Assembly: GCA_959596515.1 (NCBI GenBank)
Contig: CAUFXR010000063.1
Span: 1 to 15,688 of the forward strand
Origin: an uncultured Oscillospiraceae bacterium
GTDB lineage: Bacteria > Bacillota > Clostridia > Oscillospirales > Acutalibacteraceae
Reading direction: 5' to 3'
Length of the DNA: 15,688 nt
Below the pieces are notes generated by a model that ran no database searches, was not told where the DNA came from, and worked only from the letters and a program-made list of their open reading frames with translations. Of this stretch, positions 1 to 6,133 are shown one piece after another; within the stretch, counting starts at the first letter, position 1; every line of letters starts with the position of its first letter. The position numbers and the translations under genes are program-made.

Positions 1-2
1 TG

Positions 3-914
3 GAGCGGCGGGAGTACACGGGCTGTACCGTGAACTTCAAGACCTATACCAAGTCCCTGAAATTCAAAAAGCGGATGGAAAACCCGGTTGAGAACCAGAA
101 AGTCTTTGAGGACACCCAGCCCGCCATCATTGAGAAGGGCCAGTGGGAACGGGTGCAGGAACTGCGGAAGAACAAACGCAGGCCGACAAAAACAGGAAGG
201 ACCAGCATGTTCTCCGGCCTGCTCTACTGCGCCGACTGCGGGGCCAAGCTGTACTTCTGCACCTGCAACACCTACAAGGATGACAGCCAGAATCATTTCG
301 TTTGCTCCAACTACAAGAGCAACACCGGCTCCTGCCAAATCCACTATATCCGGGAACAGGTGCTTTACCGGATCGTGCTGGAGAGTATCCAGCGGACATT
401 GACTTATGTCCGTATGTTCCGGAAGAATTTCAAGCTGGAAATGCTGGCGCAGGACGAAGAAAGCCGCAAAGCGGAACTGACGGAAAAGCAGAAAGCCCTC
501 TCCGGAGCAAAAAAGCGGATGGAGGATTTGGACAGGATTATCCAGCACATCTATGAGGACAATGTGCTGGGTAAGCTATCCGACAGCCGGTACTTAAAAT
601 TATCCCGCCAATACGAGAAGGAGCAGGCAGAGATTGAACAGCTTGCCGCCGTATTGGAACGGGAAATCGAGGAACAGTCCGGGCAGGTTTCCGATGTGAA
701 CGAGTTTCTGAAGCTGGTGGACAAGTACCTGGATATTCCGGAACTTGACGCCGCCATTCTCAATGAACTTGTAAGCAAGATTGTGGTACACAGCCCGGTA
801 AGGGAGAACGGGAGGAAGCATGTACAGATAGATTTGTACTTTACCTATGTGGGACAAATCCGCATCCCTTTGAAAATTGGAAGGGAGTCCCTAAATGAAT
901 CGGAACCGGCGTGA
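3..914 (+). CDS. Large serine recombinase, C-terminal part (5' end outside window)
   Basis: This is the C-terminal 303 codons of a large serine recombinase of the Tn4451/TnpX type, which excises and integrates mobile elements. The frame is open to the left edge, so the catalytic resolvase domain lies outside the window. Visible parts, numbered from the window edge: an early YTGCTVNFKTY motif typical of the recombinase domain, a zinc-ribbon-like segment with CADCG (residues about 76-80) followed by a C...GSC cysteine group, a long charged coiled-coil-rich stretch (about 145-235), and a C-terminal segment KIVVHSPVRENGRKHVQIDLYF that matches the DUF4368-like tail of this family. The stop codon lies inside a terminator hairpin, and the recombinase sits at the edge of a disrupted GntR gene, as expected for a gene at the end of its element. 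Family assignment is secure; the exact element is not known. Confidence 0.9.
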   Translation, partial: ERREYTGCTVNFKTYTKSLKFKKRMENPVENQKVFEDTQPAIIEKGQWERVQELRKNKRRPTKTGRTSMFSGLLYCADCGAKLYFCTCNTYKDDSQNHFVCSNYKSNTGSCQIHYIREQVLYRIVLESIQRTLTYVRMFRKNFKLEMLAQDEESRKAELTEKQKALSGAKKRMEDLDRIIQHIYEDNVLGKLSDSRYLKLSRQYEKEQAEIEQLAAVLEREIEEQSGQVSDVNEFLKLVDKYLDIPELDAAILNELVSKIVVHSPVRENGRKHVQIDLYFTYVGQIRIPLKIGRESLNESEPA

Positions 915-947
915 CTTAACACGCCGGTTCCTGCCAAATTTCTTTTT
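902..947 (+). terminator. Rho-independent terminator of the serine recombinase
   Basis: A perfect 12-bp stem (902-913 with 920-931) with a 6-nt loop is followed by the T-rich run around 938-947. The stop codon TGA (912-914) overlaps the left arm. Confidence 0.75.
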
Positions 948-953
948 ACTTCC

Positions 954-1148
954 TTAGATGATTCCCCCGTCAACCAGCACATTCATTCCTTTTAGAACAG
1001 TATGTGGATTGATACTGAGCAGCGCAGAAATTTCATTTGTCGATGGGATTTGTGTTTCTTCAGGAAAAGCACCAGTAAATATAGAATCTTCAAGCTGCTC
1101 TGCGATCTGAAGAAAGATCGGTTTATCTATATTCGGATTTACATTCAA
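954..1148 (-). pseudogene. GntR-family (YtrA-like) regulator, truncated to its winged-helix half
   Basis: A 64-aa product beginning NPNIDKPIFLQIAEQLEDSI and continuing through IPSTNEISALLSINPHTVLKGMNVL is the winged helix-turn-helix of a YtrA-subfamily GntR repressor. Intact members run on past 'DGGIIYK(K/R)RG.GMFV' for roughly another 60 residues; here the frame stops right after DGGII, next to the serine recombinase terminator. The likely start is TTG (1146-1148), 8 nt after an AGGAGG site. An upstream ATG (1150-1152) gives only nine codons, so a one-base frame change near the start is also possible. Promoter and operator are intact. I infer disruption by insertion of the recombinase element. 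The dimerisation tail is lost, so normal function is unlikely. Confidence 0.75.
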
Positions 1149-1180
1149 TCATAGCACCTCCTAGACCTGCCTGTCTGTCT

Positions 1181-1198
1181 GTTAGTTGAGTAACTAAC
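1181..1198. promoter_or_regulatory. Palindromic operator, probable GntR autoregulation site
   Basis: Inverted repeat GTTAGTT-N4-AACTAAC (1181-1187 and 1192-1198). It lies just downstream of the -10 box of the minus-strand promoter, where a repressor would block transcription start or clearance. YtrA-type regulators usually repress their own operon; the assignment is inferred from position and symmetry. Confidence 0.6.
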
Positions 1199-1212
1199 TA
1201 TCTTACAAGCAA

Positions 1213-1241
1213 AGTATACCCACTGAGATTCTATTTGTCAA
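1213..1241 (-). promoter_or_regulatory. Sigma-A type promoter of the GntR gene
   Basis: Read on the minus strand: TTGACA (1236-1241), exactly 17 bp spacer, TATACT (1213-1218). This is close to the full vegetative consensus and points at the GntR fragment. Confidence 0.8.
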
Positions 1242-1269
1242 TACCTTTTTGCGAATTTTTATGTAATCA

Positions 1270-1303
1270 AGCCGCCTGCATTTAAGCAAGCGGCTCGTTT
1301 TTG
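1270..1303. terminator. Hairpin terminator between the CHAP remnant and the GntR promoter
   Basis: A 10-bp stem with one G-T pair (1270-1279 with 1286-1295, 6-nt loop). On the plus strand it is followed by CGTTTTTG; on the minus strand it lies 16 nt after the CHAP stop codon and is followed by an A/T-rich stretch. It may serve both directions. Confidence 0.6.
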
Positions 1304-1311
1304 CCCTCCGA

Positions 1312-2193
1312 TCAATAGGCAGGCGCACCGTAGCCGAGTATCTCATAATATCCAACCGGATAGCTGTTCTGGCGAACAGAATCTCCGGAGTTGCCCTCGA
1401 CTGTGTAAACTCTGCCATTTTCTACCTTTTGGACGATACCCGTATGGTCGGATAATCCGTCTTGACCGCTTTCGTCCGCCCAATCGAAGAAGATAATCAT
1501 ACCCGGCGTAGGCTCTGCGCTGTTATCCAGCCATTGCCCTCTGTCCTTAAACCATTGTACGCCGTTGACGCAGCCTGCGTATTTCGGAATCACGCCGGCG
1601 TCGATATACCCGCACTCGTTAGCGCACCACGAAACGAAGCAAGCGCACCACTCTACACGGGAATTAAAACCGTACCAAGACCAGTACGGATCGCCGCCCA
1701 TTGTTCCGATTTGGGAAAGCGCAACGGTTACGATCTGATCGTCTGTCCCCGTAATCCCATAAAGCACCTGCGACCACAATGAATTGTTTTCATCGGCAAG
1801 CAACTCTGCGAGATACTCTTTCTGTTCCTCATTAAAGCTATACTGCGCCGCCATCTCATCGGCGGTCTTATGGCTGACCGTGATATACAGATAGGTTTGC
1901 GTGACCGTGCTTTCCGTCTCCACGATATTTCCGTGACCGTCATCGGTTTCGGTAATGACCGTCTCCGTTTTGGTGTCGGTGCTGGAGCTTATCTCGTTCA
2001 TCTCCCAAAAAATGTCCGTGAGAAGCTGCTTTTTCGATTCGTCCATCGTTGCAACCTCTTGAGGATTATCCGGATCGGTATTGACTTTGACCGAATATAC
2101 CGCAAGCACCTCTTTCCAAACGGCACGGCTGCCGCTCATTTCAAGGACATCATAAGATACCGAGGTTTTTTCGTCCTGCAATTTAGTATCCAT
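1312..2193 (-). pseudogene. CHAP-domain cell-wall hydrolase of a conjugative element, N-terminus lost
   Basis: This is the C-terminal ~290 residues of the CHAP peptidoglycan hydrolase of Clostridia/Tn916-type conjugation modules (the CD1108 or Orf14-like family), which opens the wall for the mating channel. The first part (SYDVLEMSGSRAVW onward, then FWEMNEISS) is the family's linker region. The CHAP fold follows, with the catalytic Cys in EWCACFVSWC, the His in DHTGIV and the EGNSGDS motif, ending in GYGAPAY. The reading frame stays open to about 2238, but family-like sequence stops at about 2191. The signal/membrane N-terminus that intact members carry is absent. The sequence beyond is the antisense of the PcfJ-like gene, so the upstream residues are an artefact of the junction. 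An ATG at 2191-2193 exists, but I see no ribosome-binding site for it. Confidence 0.75.
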
Positions 2194-3714
2194 AAGCCTC
2201 TGTATAATAAGGAAGGGCGCTGCCCCTGCTGCCGCCACAAGATTACATTCAAAAGCATCGGACGGTCAGGCTTTTTCCATACCCAGAATGTTTATTTCTA
2301 TCTGATTCAACGCTGCAAAGATGGCGTCATGGTTCGGGAATTTGAAGGTCACCGCACCTATCGAAAGGGAGAGTATATGACGCCGGAATGCTATGTCCAT
2401 GAAATCCGCCGCATGATCTGCGATAAAAACGTTATTCCCCAGCGTGCTTATTACTGGGGGCTTTATAAGCAGAAAACTTATCGATGGATAAATGGATATA
2501 TTAACAAGAGCGGCTGGTATACGGACTATTCCGGTATGGTGTACGGCAAAACACTTCCAGCCCTTTCAAAGCGTGAACTAAAGAAAACCGGACTTCTGGA
2601 ATATGTCCGCGGCAACAAATGTGTTGATCCGGAGGAATACCTGATTGCCTATGAAAAGCGCCCGTACATCGAAAAGTTTGTGAAGGCGGGGCTTTCCCGT
2701 CTGGCAAAGGAACACGTGAAAGGTCGTCATAAATACGGCTGTGATGACGTTCCCCTGTCTATCCAGGAAAGCAGCCTGACAAAGCTGCTCGGTATTGACG
2801 GGCAGAAGCTGAAGAGGCTTCGGAAAAACAACGGCGGCAGCGGTTTCCTGAACTGGCTGCAATACGAAAAGGCTTCCGGAAAGGAAATCCCAGACCGCAC
2901 CATTTCCTGGCTTTGCAGGGAAGAAATCACGCCCAGCGACTTAAAATTTATCCGAGAGAAAATGAGCATTTCTCAAATCCACAATTATATTGCCCGGCAG
3001 ATGTCAAAAGAGCATATGTCCAGCCACAATGTTATCAACACATGGGCCGACTATCTCTCCATGGCGAAAGGGCTGCACATGAATACGGACGATGAACTCA
3101 TTTACCGTGTGCGGGATCTAAAAAGGCGGCACAACGAATTGGTTCAAAGCTGTCAGAAGTACGGGACGAGCATGACGATCCGTGTGGGCAAAATCCTGAA
3201 TGAGTATCCCCATATTGATGAAATCTGTCAGTCGCTCAAAGAAAAGTATGAATACAGCGATGAAGAGTACATGATTGTTGCCCCCACCGGCGTTGAGGAT
3301 ATTATTCTTGAAGGGAATGCCCTCACTCACTGTATTGCGAACAGCGACCGCTACTGGGATCGGATTGAAAACCGGGAGTCGTACATCCTCTTTTTACGCA
3401 AGAGTACCGACCCAACGAAAGCATTTTATACGCTGGAAATTGAGCCGGACGGTACGATACGGCAGAAACGCTCCACACTCAATGAACAATATGAGGATAT
3501 TGAGCAGGCCACGGGCTTTCTTCTCAAATGGCAGCAGGTTGTGGCAAAGCGCCTGACAACTGAAGACCGGTCGCTTGCCAGACAGAGCCGGGCACTGCGT
3601 ACGGAGGAATTTGAACAGCTGCGCAAAGACCAAGTTACCGTTCGCACGGGAACCCTGTCCGGGAAACTACTCGTCGATGTCCTGATGAGCGATCTCATGG
3701 AAAACGCAGCGTAA
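2191..3714 (+). pseudogene. PcfJ-like conjugative-element protein, 5' end lost
   Basis: 507 codons of a PcfJ-like protein, a family carried by conjugative plasmids and ICEs of Bacillota whose exact biochemical role is not established. It begins in the middle of the protein at HKPLYNKEGRCPCC, a zinc-finger-like CxCC segment followed by KITFKSIGR. The C-terminal PcfJ core carries GVEDIILEGNALTHCI and ESYILFLRKSTDPTKAFYTL (about residues 365-415). Family members normally have sequence before the cysteine motif; here that position is replaced by the antisense of the CHAP remnant. The frame happens to be open upstream to 1870, but that stretch reads the other strand of the CHAP gene and has no meaning of its own. 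No plausible start with a Shine-Dalgarno site is visible at the junction. Confidence 0.7.
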
Positions 3715-3762
3715 TGAACGATTGCCGGTGGTAGATACGCTGGCGCCGCTTCCAGCGGGGAC

Positions 3763-3797
3763 GAAAGGGGACGCCTTGCGGCGCCCCCTTTCTTTTT
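3763..3797 (+). terminator. Terminator after the PcfJ-like gene
   Basis: A 13-bp stem with one mismatch (3763-3775 with 3780-3792) and a TTGC loop is followed by TTTTT (3793-3797). It lies 48 nt after the PcfJ-like stop codon. Confidence 0.8.
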
Positions 3798-3814
3798 GCT
3801 TTTCTTACCTGTTT

Positions 3815-3997
3815 CTATACCCGGAAATTCCGGACACAGCGCAGAAAAACAATACACAGTTCCTGATACAGATCCTCGTCAAATGTACCGTTGACCACTG
3901 CTTCTTTCATCAGAAGCGGCCGGTACATGGAGAGCAGCGTTTCCATCGCCTGCGGGTGATTTGCTTTCGCCAATATGAGCAGTTCTCTAAAATTCAT
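3815..3997 (-). CDS. Small helix-turn-helix protein, Tn916 Orf8-like
   Basis: A 60-aa protein starting MNFRELLILAKANHPQAMETLL, with downstream KEAVVNGTFDEDLYQELC and FLRCVRNFRV. This is the HTH_16-type small protein that follows the sigma-like factor in Tn916-type elements and Clostridia ICEs. I prefer the ATG at 3995-3997, which has AGAGG about 8 nt upstream; a GTG three codons earlier is possible. It overlaps the end of the sigma-like gene by 11 bp, so the two are translationally coupled. By analogy with Tn916 orf7/orf8 the pair is thought to regulate transfer genes; this is family knowledge, not shown here. Confidence 0.75.
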   Translation of the reverse strand: MNFRELLILAKANHPQAMETLLSMYRPLLMKEAVVNGTFDEDLYQELCIVFLRCVRNFRV

Positions 3998-4382
3998 TTT
4001 CTTCACCTCTCAGAAGTTTTCTCAGCTTTTCAAGGGTACGGTAATACACTGCTGCCGTCCCTTTATAGCTCAGGCCGACCTCATCGGCAATTTCAGCAAA
4101 GCCCTTTTCATCAATGACTCTTGCCAGCAGTATGTACCGTTCTTGTTCCTTGATCTCTTGCAGGGCCTGACGCAACGCCTCATATTCAGCAAGCTGCAAA
4201 AGAAAGTCACTTTCTTCAGCCATTAGATAATCCATGTCCTCCAGCATTATTTCAATTCGCTGCGGCTTGTCCTTCCCACGGAGATAATCTATCCGACCGT
4301 TATGAACCGCGCTGCGCAGGTACGCCGTAAATTGATTTTGCAGTCTATGGTCTTCGGTTAGACCGTCGTTTCTTTTATACAT
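3987..4382 (-). CDS. Sigma-70-like factor of a conjugative element, Tn916 Orf7-like
   Basis: A 131-aa protein with the region 4 helix-turn-helix of sigma-70-like factors: EALRQALQEIKEQERYILLARVIDEKGFAEIADEVGLSYKGTAAVYYRTLEKLRKLL, about residues 68-125, shown here in pieces: QERYILLARV, FAEIADEVGLSYKG, YYRTLEKLRK. The N-terminal part (FTAYLRSAVHNGRIDYLRGK) is a reduced region 2, typical of the ~140-aa regulators in Tn916-type elements. ATG (4380-4382) has GGAGG 7 nt upstream. The next gene, the helix-turn-helix protein, overlaps its stop. Length and partner match the orf7/orf8 arrangement, so this pair looks intact, unlike its mobile-element neighbours. Confidence 0.85.
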   Translation of the reverse strand: MYKRNDGLTEDHRLQNQFTAYLRSAVHNGRIDYLRGKDKPQRIEIMLEDMDYLMAEESDFLLQLAEYEALRQALQEIKEQERYILLARVIDEKGFAEIADEVGLSYKGTAAVYYRTLEKLRKLLRGEENEF

Positions 4383-4461
4383 CGTTCTTCCTCCAAGCTA
4401 ATCTGAATTTTCTAAAAATCCAGGTCATTTGGAGGAGAGCGAATATGCTTACGGGCTAAAA

Positions 4462-4510
4462 AAGCACACAGACAAAACGGGGAGAATCCCGTCTGATTGT
4501 GCGCTTCTTT
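4462..4510 (+). terminator. Imperfect hairpin with T-rich tail in the gap before the sigma-like gene
   Basis: Stem pieces GCACA/TGTGC (4464-4468 with 4498-4502), CAGAC/GTCTG and CGGG/CCCG are stacked with small bulges and followed by GCTTCTTT. In the rest of the 4383-4630 gap I see a 6-bp hairpin GGAACT-AAC-AGTTCC (4527-4541) followed by TTTT, an imperfect hairpin at about 4558-4578, and no gene. Confidence 0.45.
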
Positions 4511-4630
4511 ACAGGTGTAATTATTTGGAACTAACAGTTCCTTTTCATTACATAAAACGGTTGCTTCAGCAAACCGGATTTTAAAAAGCTCTAAAATCCA
4601 TATAAGCCAAAGCGGAATGTCTTTTTCTTA

Positions 4631-5158
4631 TCACCGCAGTCTGCACAAGCTTGTGTGCAGACAAATAAACATATTCGGTCTTTCGCAAACAACACGGAAT
4701 CCGAATTTTTCGTACAAGTGTCTTGCACGGTCATTGCCCTCTATGAACTCCAGCTCCATAATCTCGGTTCCTCGGTTCTGTGCCGCCGATACAAGCTCCT
4801 CGAACATTGCAGAGCCGATACCGAGGTTCCAATAGTCTTTGAGAATAGCATTGGCAATGGTTGCACGATGCGATACTTTCATGTCTCCTCTGAAGCTGAT
4901 CTCACAGTTGCCGGCATCCTCACCGTCAACGTAACAGGTGATACCCAATGTATCAGGGGCAGAGCGCAAGCGGTTTACCCATGCTTCCTCTTGCCCGATA
5001 GTTGTTGTCCATTCTTCGGGATAGCGTGCAAGAAAATCAGTTTCACTACAAGATTTCTTTATGTAGTTCAGTAATTTTTCCGCATCCTCAACACATGGAC
5101 TTTTTAAGATGGCGGTCCTGCCATCTTTCAATATGATTGTTTTTTCTTCAAATATCAT
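4631..5158 (-). CDS. GNAT-family N-acetyltransferase, C-terminus probably altered
   Basis: A 175-aa GNAT acetyltransferase that would move an acetyl group from acetyl-CoA to an unknown amine substrate. The acetyl-CoA loop is visible as ILKDYWNLGIGSAMFEEL (about residues 106-123), and the motif B region as MELEFIEGNDRARHLYEKFGF (about 133-153). The N-terminal half starts IFEEKTIILKDGRTAILKSP, which is typical of the subfamily. After CERPN, members usually continue 'x(F/I)xLKDGxxxxEYxMxK'; here it reads MFICLHTSLCRLR and stops inside an inverted repeat (about 4641-4664). So the last dozen residues are replaced. The start ATG (5156-5158) has AAGGAG 7 nt upstream. It follows a truncated gene on the same strand by 21 bp. 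Activity is uncertain. Confidence 0.8.
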   Translation of the reverse strand: MIFEEKTIILKDGRTAILKSPCVEDAEKLLNYIKKSCSETDFLARYPEEWTTTIGQEEAWVNRLRSAPDTLGITCYVDGEDAGNCEISFRGDMKVSHRATIANAILKDYWNLGIGSAMFEELVSAAQNRGTEIMELEFIEGNDRARHLYEKFGFRVVCERPNMFICLHTSLCRLR

Positions 5159-5179
5159 TTCGATACTCCTTTCGGTAAA

Positions 5180-5368
5180 TTACTCCTCGATTGAAAAGAG
5201 TGCTTTAATCATTTTTGCAACTTCATCTGGAGCCGGATTTGTATTGTCAAGTTTCATATAGTTCTCAAACGGCAGTTCTTCGCCGTCATAGGAATTAAGG
5301 CGATACTTTTCGCTCGTTGCCCTCATTTCAGATTCGCTCCAATTGAGATCACGCTTCCGTTTGCTTTT
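5180..5368 (-). pseudogene. 3' remnant of an unidentified gene, possibly a small P-loop kinase
   Basis: The minus strand reads 62 codons and a stop, starting KSKRKRDLNWSESEMRATSE and continuing through YDGEELPFENYMKLDNT to MIKALFSIEE. It is bounded upstream by an in-frame stop (5369-5371) and has no start with a ribosome-binding site. The sequence is protein-like and reminiscent of the C-terminal tail of small AAA/adenylate-kinase-like proteins, but no P-loop is present because that part is lost. It lies 21 bp before the GNAT gene in the same direction, so the two were probably one operon. The 5' break coincides with the TATCCCC repeats. The family call is weak; that it is a gene fragment is more certain. 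Confidence 0.45.
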
Positions 5369-5369
5369 T

Positions 5370-5428
5370 TATCCCCGGCATTTTATCCCCCTGCGGGGAT
5401 AGGACAACCGCCCGGTATGTTTATCCCC
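5370..5428. repeat. Cluster of four TATCCCC heptamers
   Basis: TATCCCC occurs at 5370-5376, 5384-5390 and 5422-5428, and inverted as GGGGATA at 5395-5401. The middle two form a hairpin with a CTGC loop. The cluster sits exactly at the 5' break of the gene remnant. It could be a protein-binding array, an element end or part of a transfer origin; the sequence alone does not decide. Confidence 0.6.
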
Positions 5429-5470
5429 GTTCATAATTGTTGATATAGGGATTATACCGTCTAATTTTGT

Positions 5471-5503
5471 AGATTTTTCCGAGATTTTCCGTAGAATTTT
5501 CGT
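5471..5503. repeat. Three tandem 11-bp repeats (AGATTTTTCCG type)
   Basis: AGATTTTTCCG (5471-5481), AGATTTTCCGT (5482-5492) and AGAATTTTCGT (5493-5503) lie head to tail in phase with the DNA helix turn. The array resembles arm-type recombinase sites or repressor sites found near the ends of integrative elements. No gene is encoded in 5369-5649. A TATAAT hexamer (5546-5551, +) has no well-spaced -35 partner. Confidence 0.6.
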
Positions 5504-5606
5504 AGTCGGTCGCAAGTTTAGACAAGAACAAACAACAAAATGCTGTATAATGTAAAATTTTACCGCCCTTTGAATACTGCACCGTAAGAAAAGACTTTAT
5601 GGCTCA

Positions 5607-5654
5607 AATAAATAGGGGAAACGACCTGCTATCAGGTCGTTTCCCCTATTTATT
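5607..5654. terminator. 22-bp perfect hairpin, bidirectional terminator
   Basis: 5607-5628 pairs perfectly with 5633-5654 around a CTAT loop. The outer pairs are A/T-rich on both sides and the core is GC-rich, which gives U-rich tails in both directions. It overlaps the stop codon of the winged-helix gene and marks the border between the mobile-element debris and the surface-protein cluster. Confidence 0.75.
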
Positions 5655-6066
5655 CCGTAATATCCTCAAAACAAAAGCCAACTTCTCGAACACAACGGAT
5701 AGCAGAAGGTAAGCTGAGTGCTATCTCACGAAATTTTCTGCGCAGGCCGTATACATGACAGCTTACCGCATTGGCTTCATTTCCCATTGGATCTTCTCCC
5801 CATACAGCCTCATAAAGCTGCCTGTATGACAACACCCGCCCTTCATACAAGGCCAGTCGGTAAAGTAGTTCATACTCTTTTGTTGTCAGTAATACCTCCT
5901 GCTGATTATAGTATACCTTTCTTTTTCCTGTGTCAATTATGAGGTGGTTAAAAATCAATGTCGGTTCAACTACCATTTCAATCAGCTTCAAATCAGGATG
6001 ACGCTCCAAAATCTTTGAAATTTCCTCTAAAGCAACATTATCCTGGTCTGATAGTTCCAAAATCAC
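5650..6066 (-). CDS. Orphan OmpR/PhoB-type winged-helix DNA-binding protein
   Basis: About 138 aa: a ~35-residue N-terminal segment (LELSDQDNVALEEISKILER) and then a complete OmpR-type winged helix. Visible are LLTTKEYELLYRLALYEGRVLS, YEAVWGED, the recognition helix NAVSCHVYGLRRKFRE and the wing hairpin IRCVREVGFCF. There is no receiver domain with phospho-acceptor Asp, so it is not a normal response regulator. The GTG at 6064-6066 is the first standard start, but it lies about 20 nt from the only Shine-Dalgarno sequence (GGAAGG, 6086-6091). The frame is open to an ATC codon (6076-6078) exactly 7 nt from that site, which would give 'IKRIVILELS'. It lies directly downstream of the 601-aa surface gene, separated by a terminator. 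It might regulate the surface cluster or belong to the adjoining element. Confidence 0.8.
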   Translation of the reverse strand: MILELSDQDNVALEEISKILERHPDLKLIEMVVEPTLIFNHLIIDTGKRKVYYNQQEVLLTTKEYELLYRLALYEGRVLSYRQLYEAVWGEDPMGNEANAVSCHVYGLRRKFREIALSLPSAIRCVREVGFCFEDITE

Positions 6067-6101
6067 AATTCGTTTGATAGTCCCACCTTCCTTCTAAAAC
6101 A

Positions 6102-6124
6102 GCCGCCATCTGTCTGATGGCGGC
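6102..6124 (-). terminator. Terminator of the 601-aa surface protein gene
   Basis: A 9-bp perfect stem GCCGCCATC/GATGGCGGC with a 5-nt loop is followed on the minus strand by TGTTTT. It starts 9 nt after the stop codon of the surface gene and lies before the winged-helix gene. Confidence 0.7.
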
Positions 6125-6133
6125 CGTAAAATG

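Noticed and set aside
1870..2190. Upstream extension of the PcfJ-like frame
   Set aside because: This stretch is the reverse strand of the CHAP remnant. The residues have no family resemblance, so the gene remnant is taken to begin at about 2191.
4431..4459. A plus-strand GGAGGAG followed by a four-codon frame (MLTG)
   Set aside because: It could be a leader peptide, but no promoter or downstream plus-strand gene supports it.
5518..5551. Possible plus-strand promoter (TTAGAC ... TATAAT)
   Set aside because: The spacing between the boxes is about 22 bp, too long for a vegetative promoter, and only a terminator lies downstream.
5597..5713. A 38-codon plus-strand frame beginning MAQINRGNDLL
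   Set aside because: It runs through the terminator hairpin and into the antisense of the winged-helix gene, so it is more likely a by-product of the palindrome than a gene.
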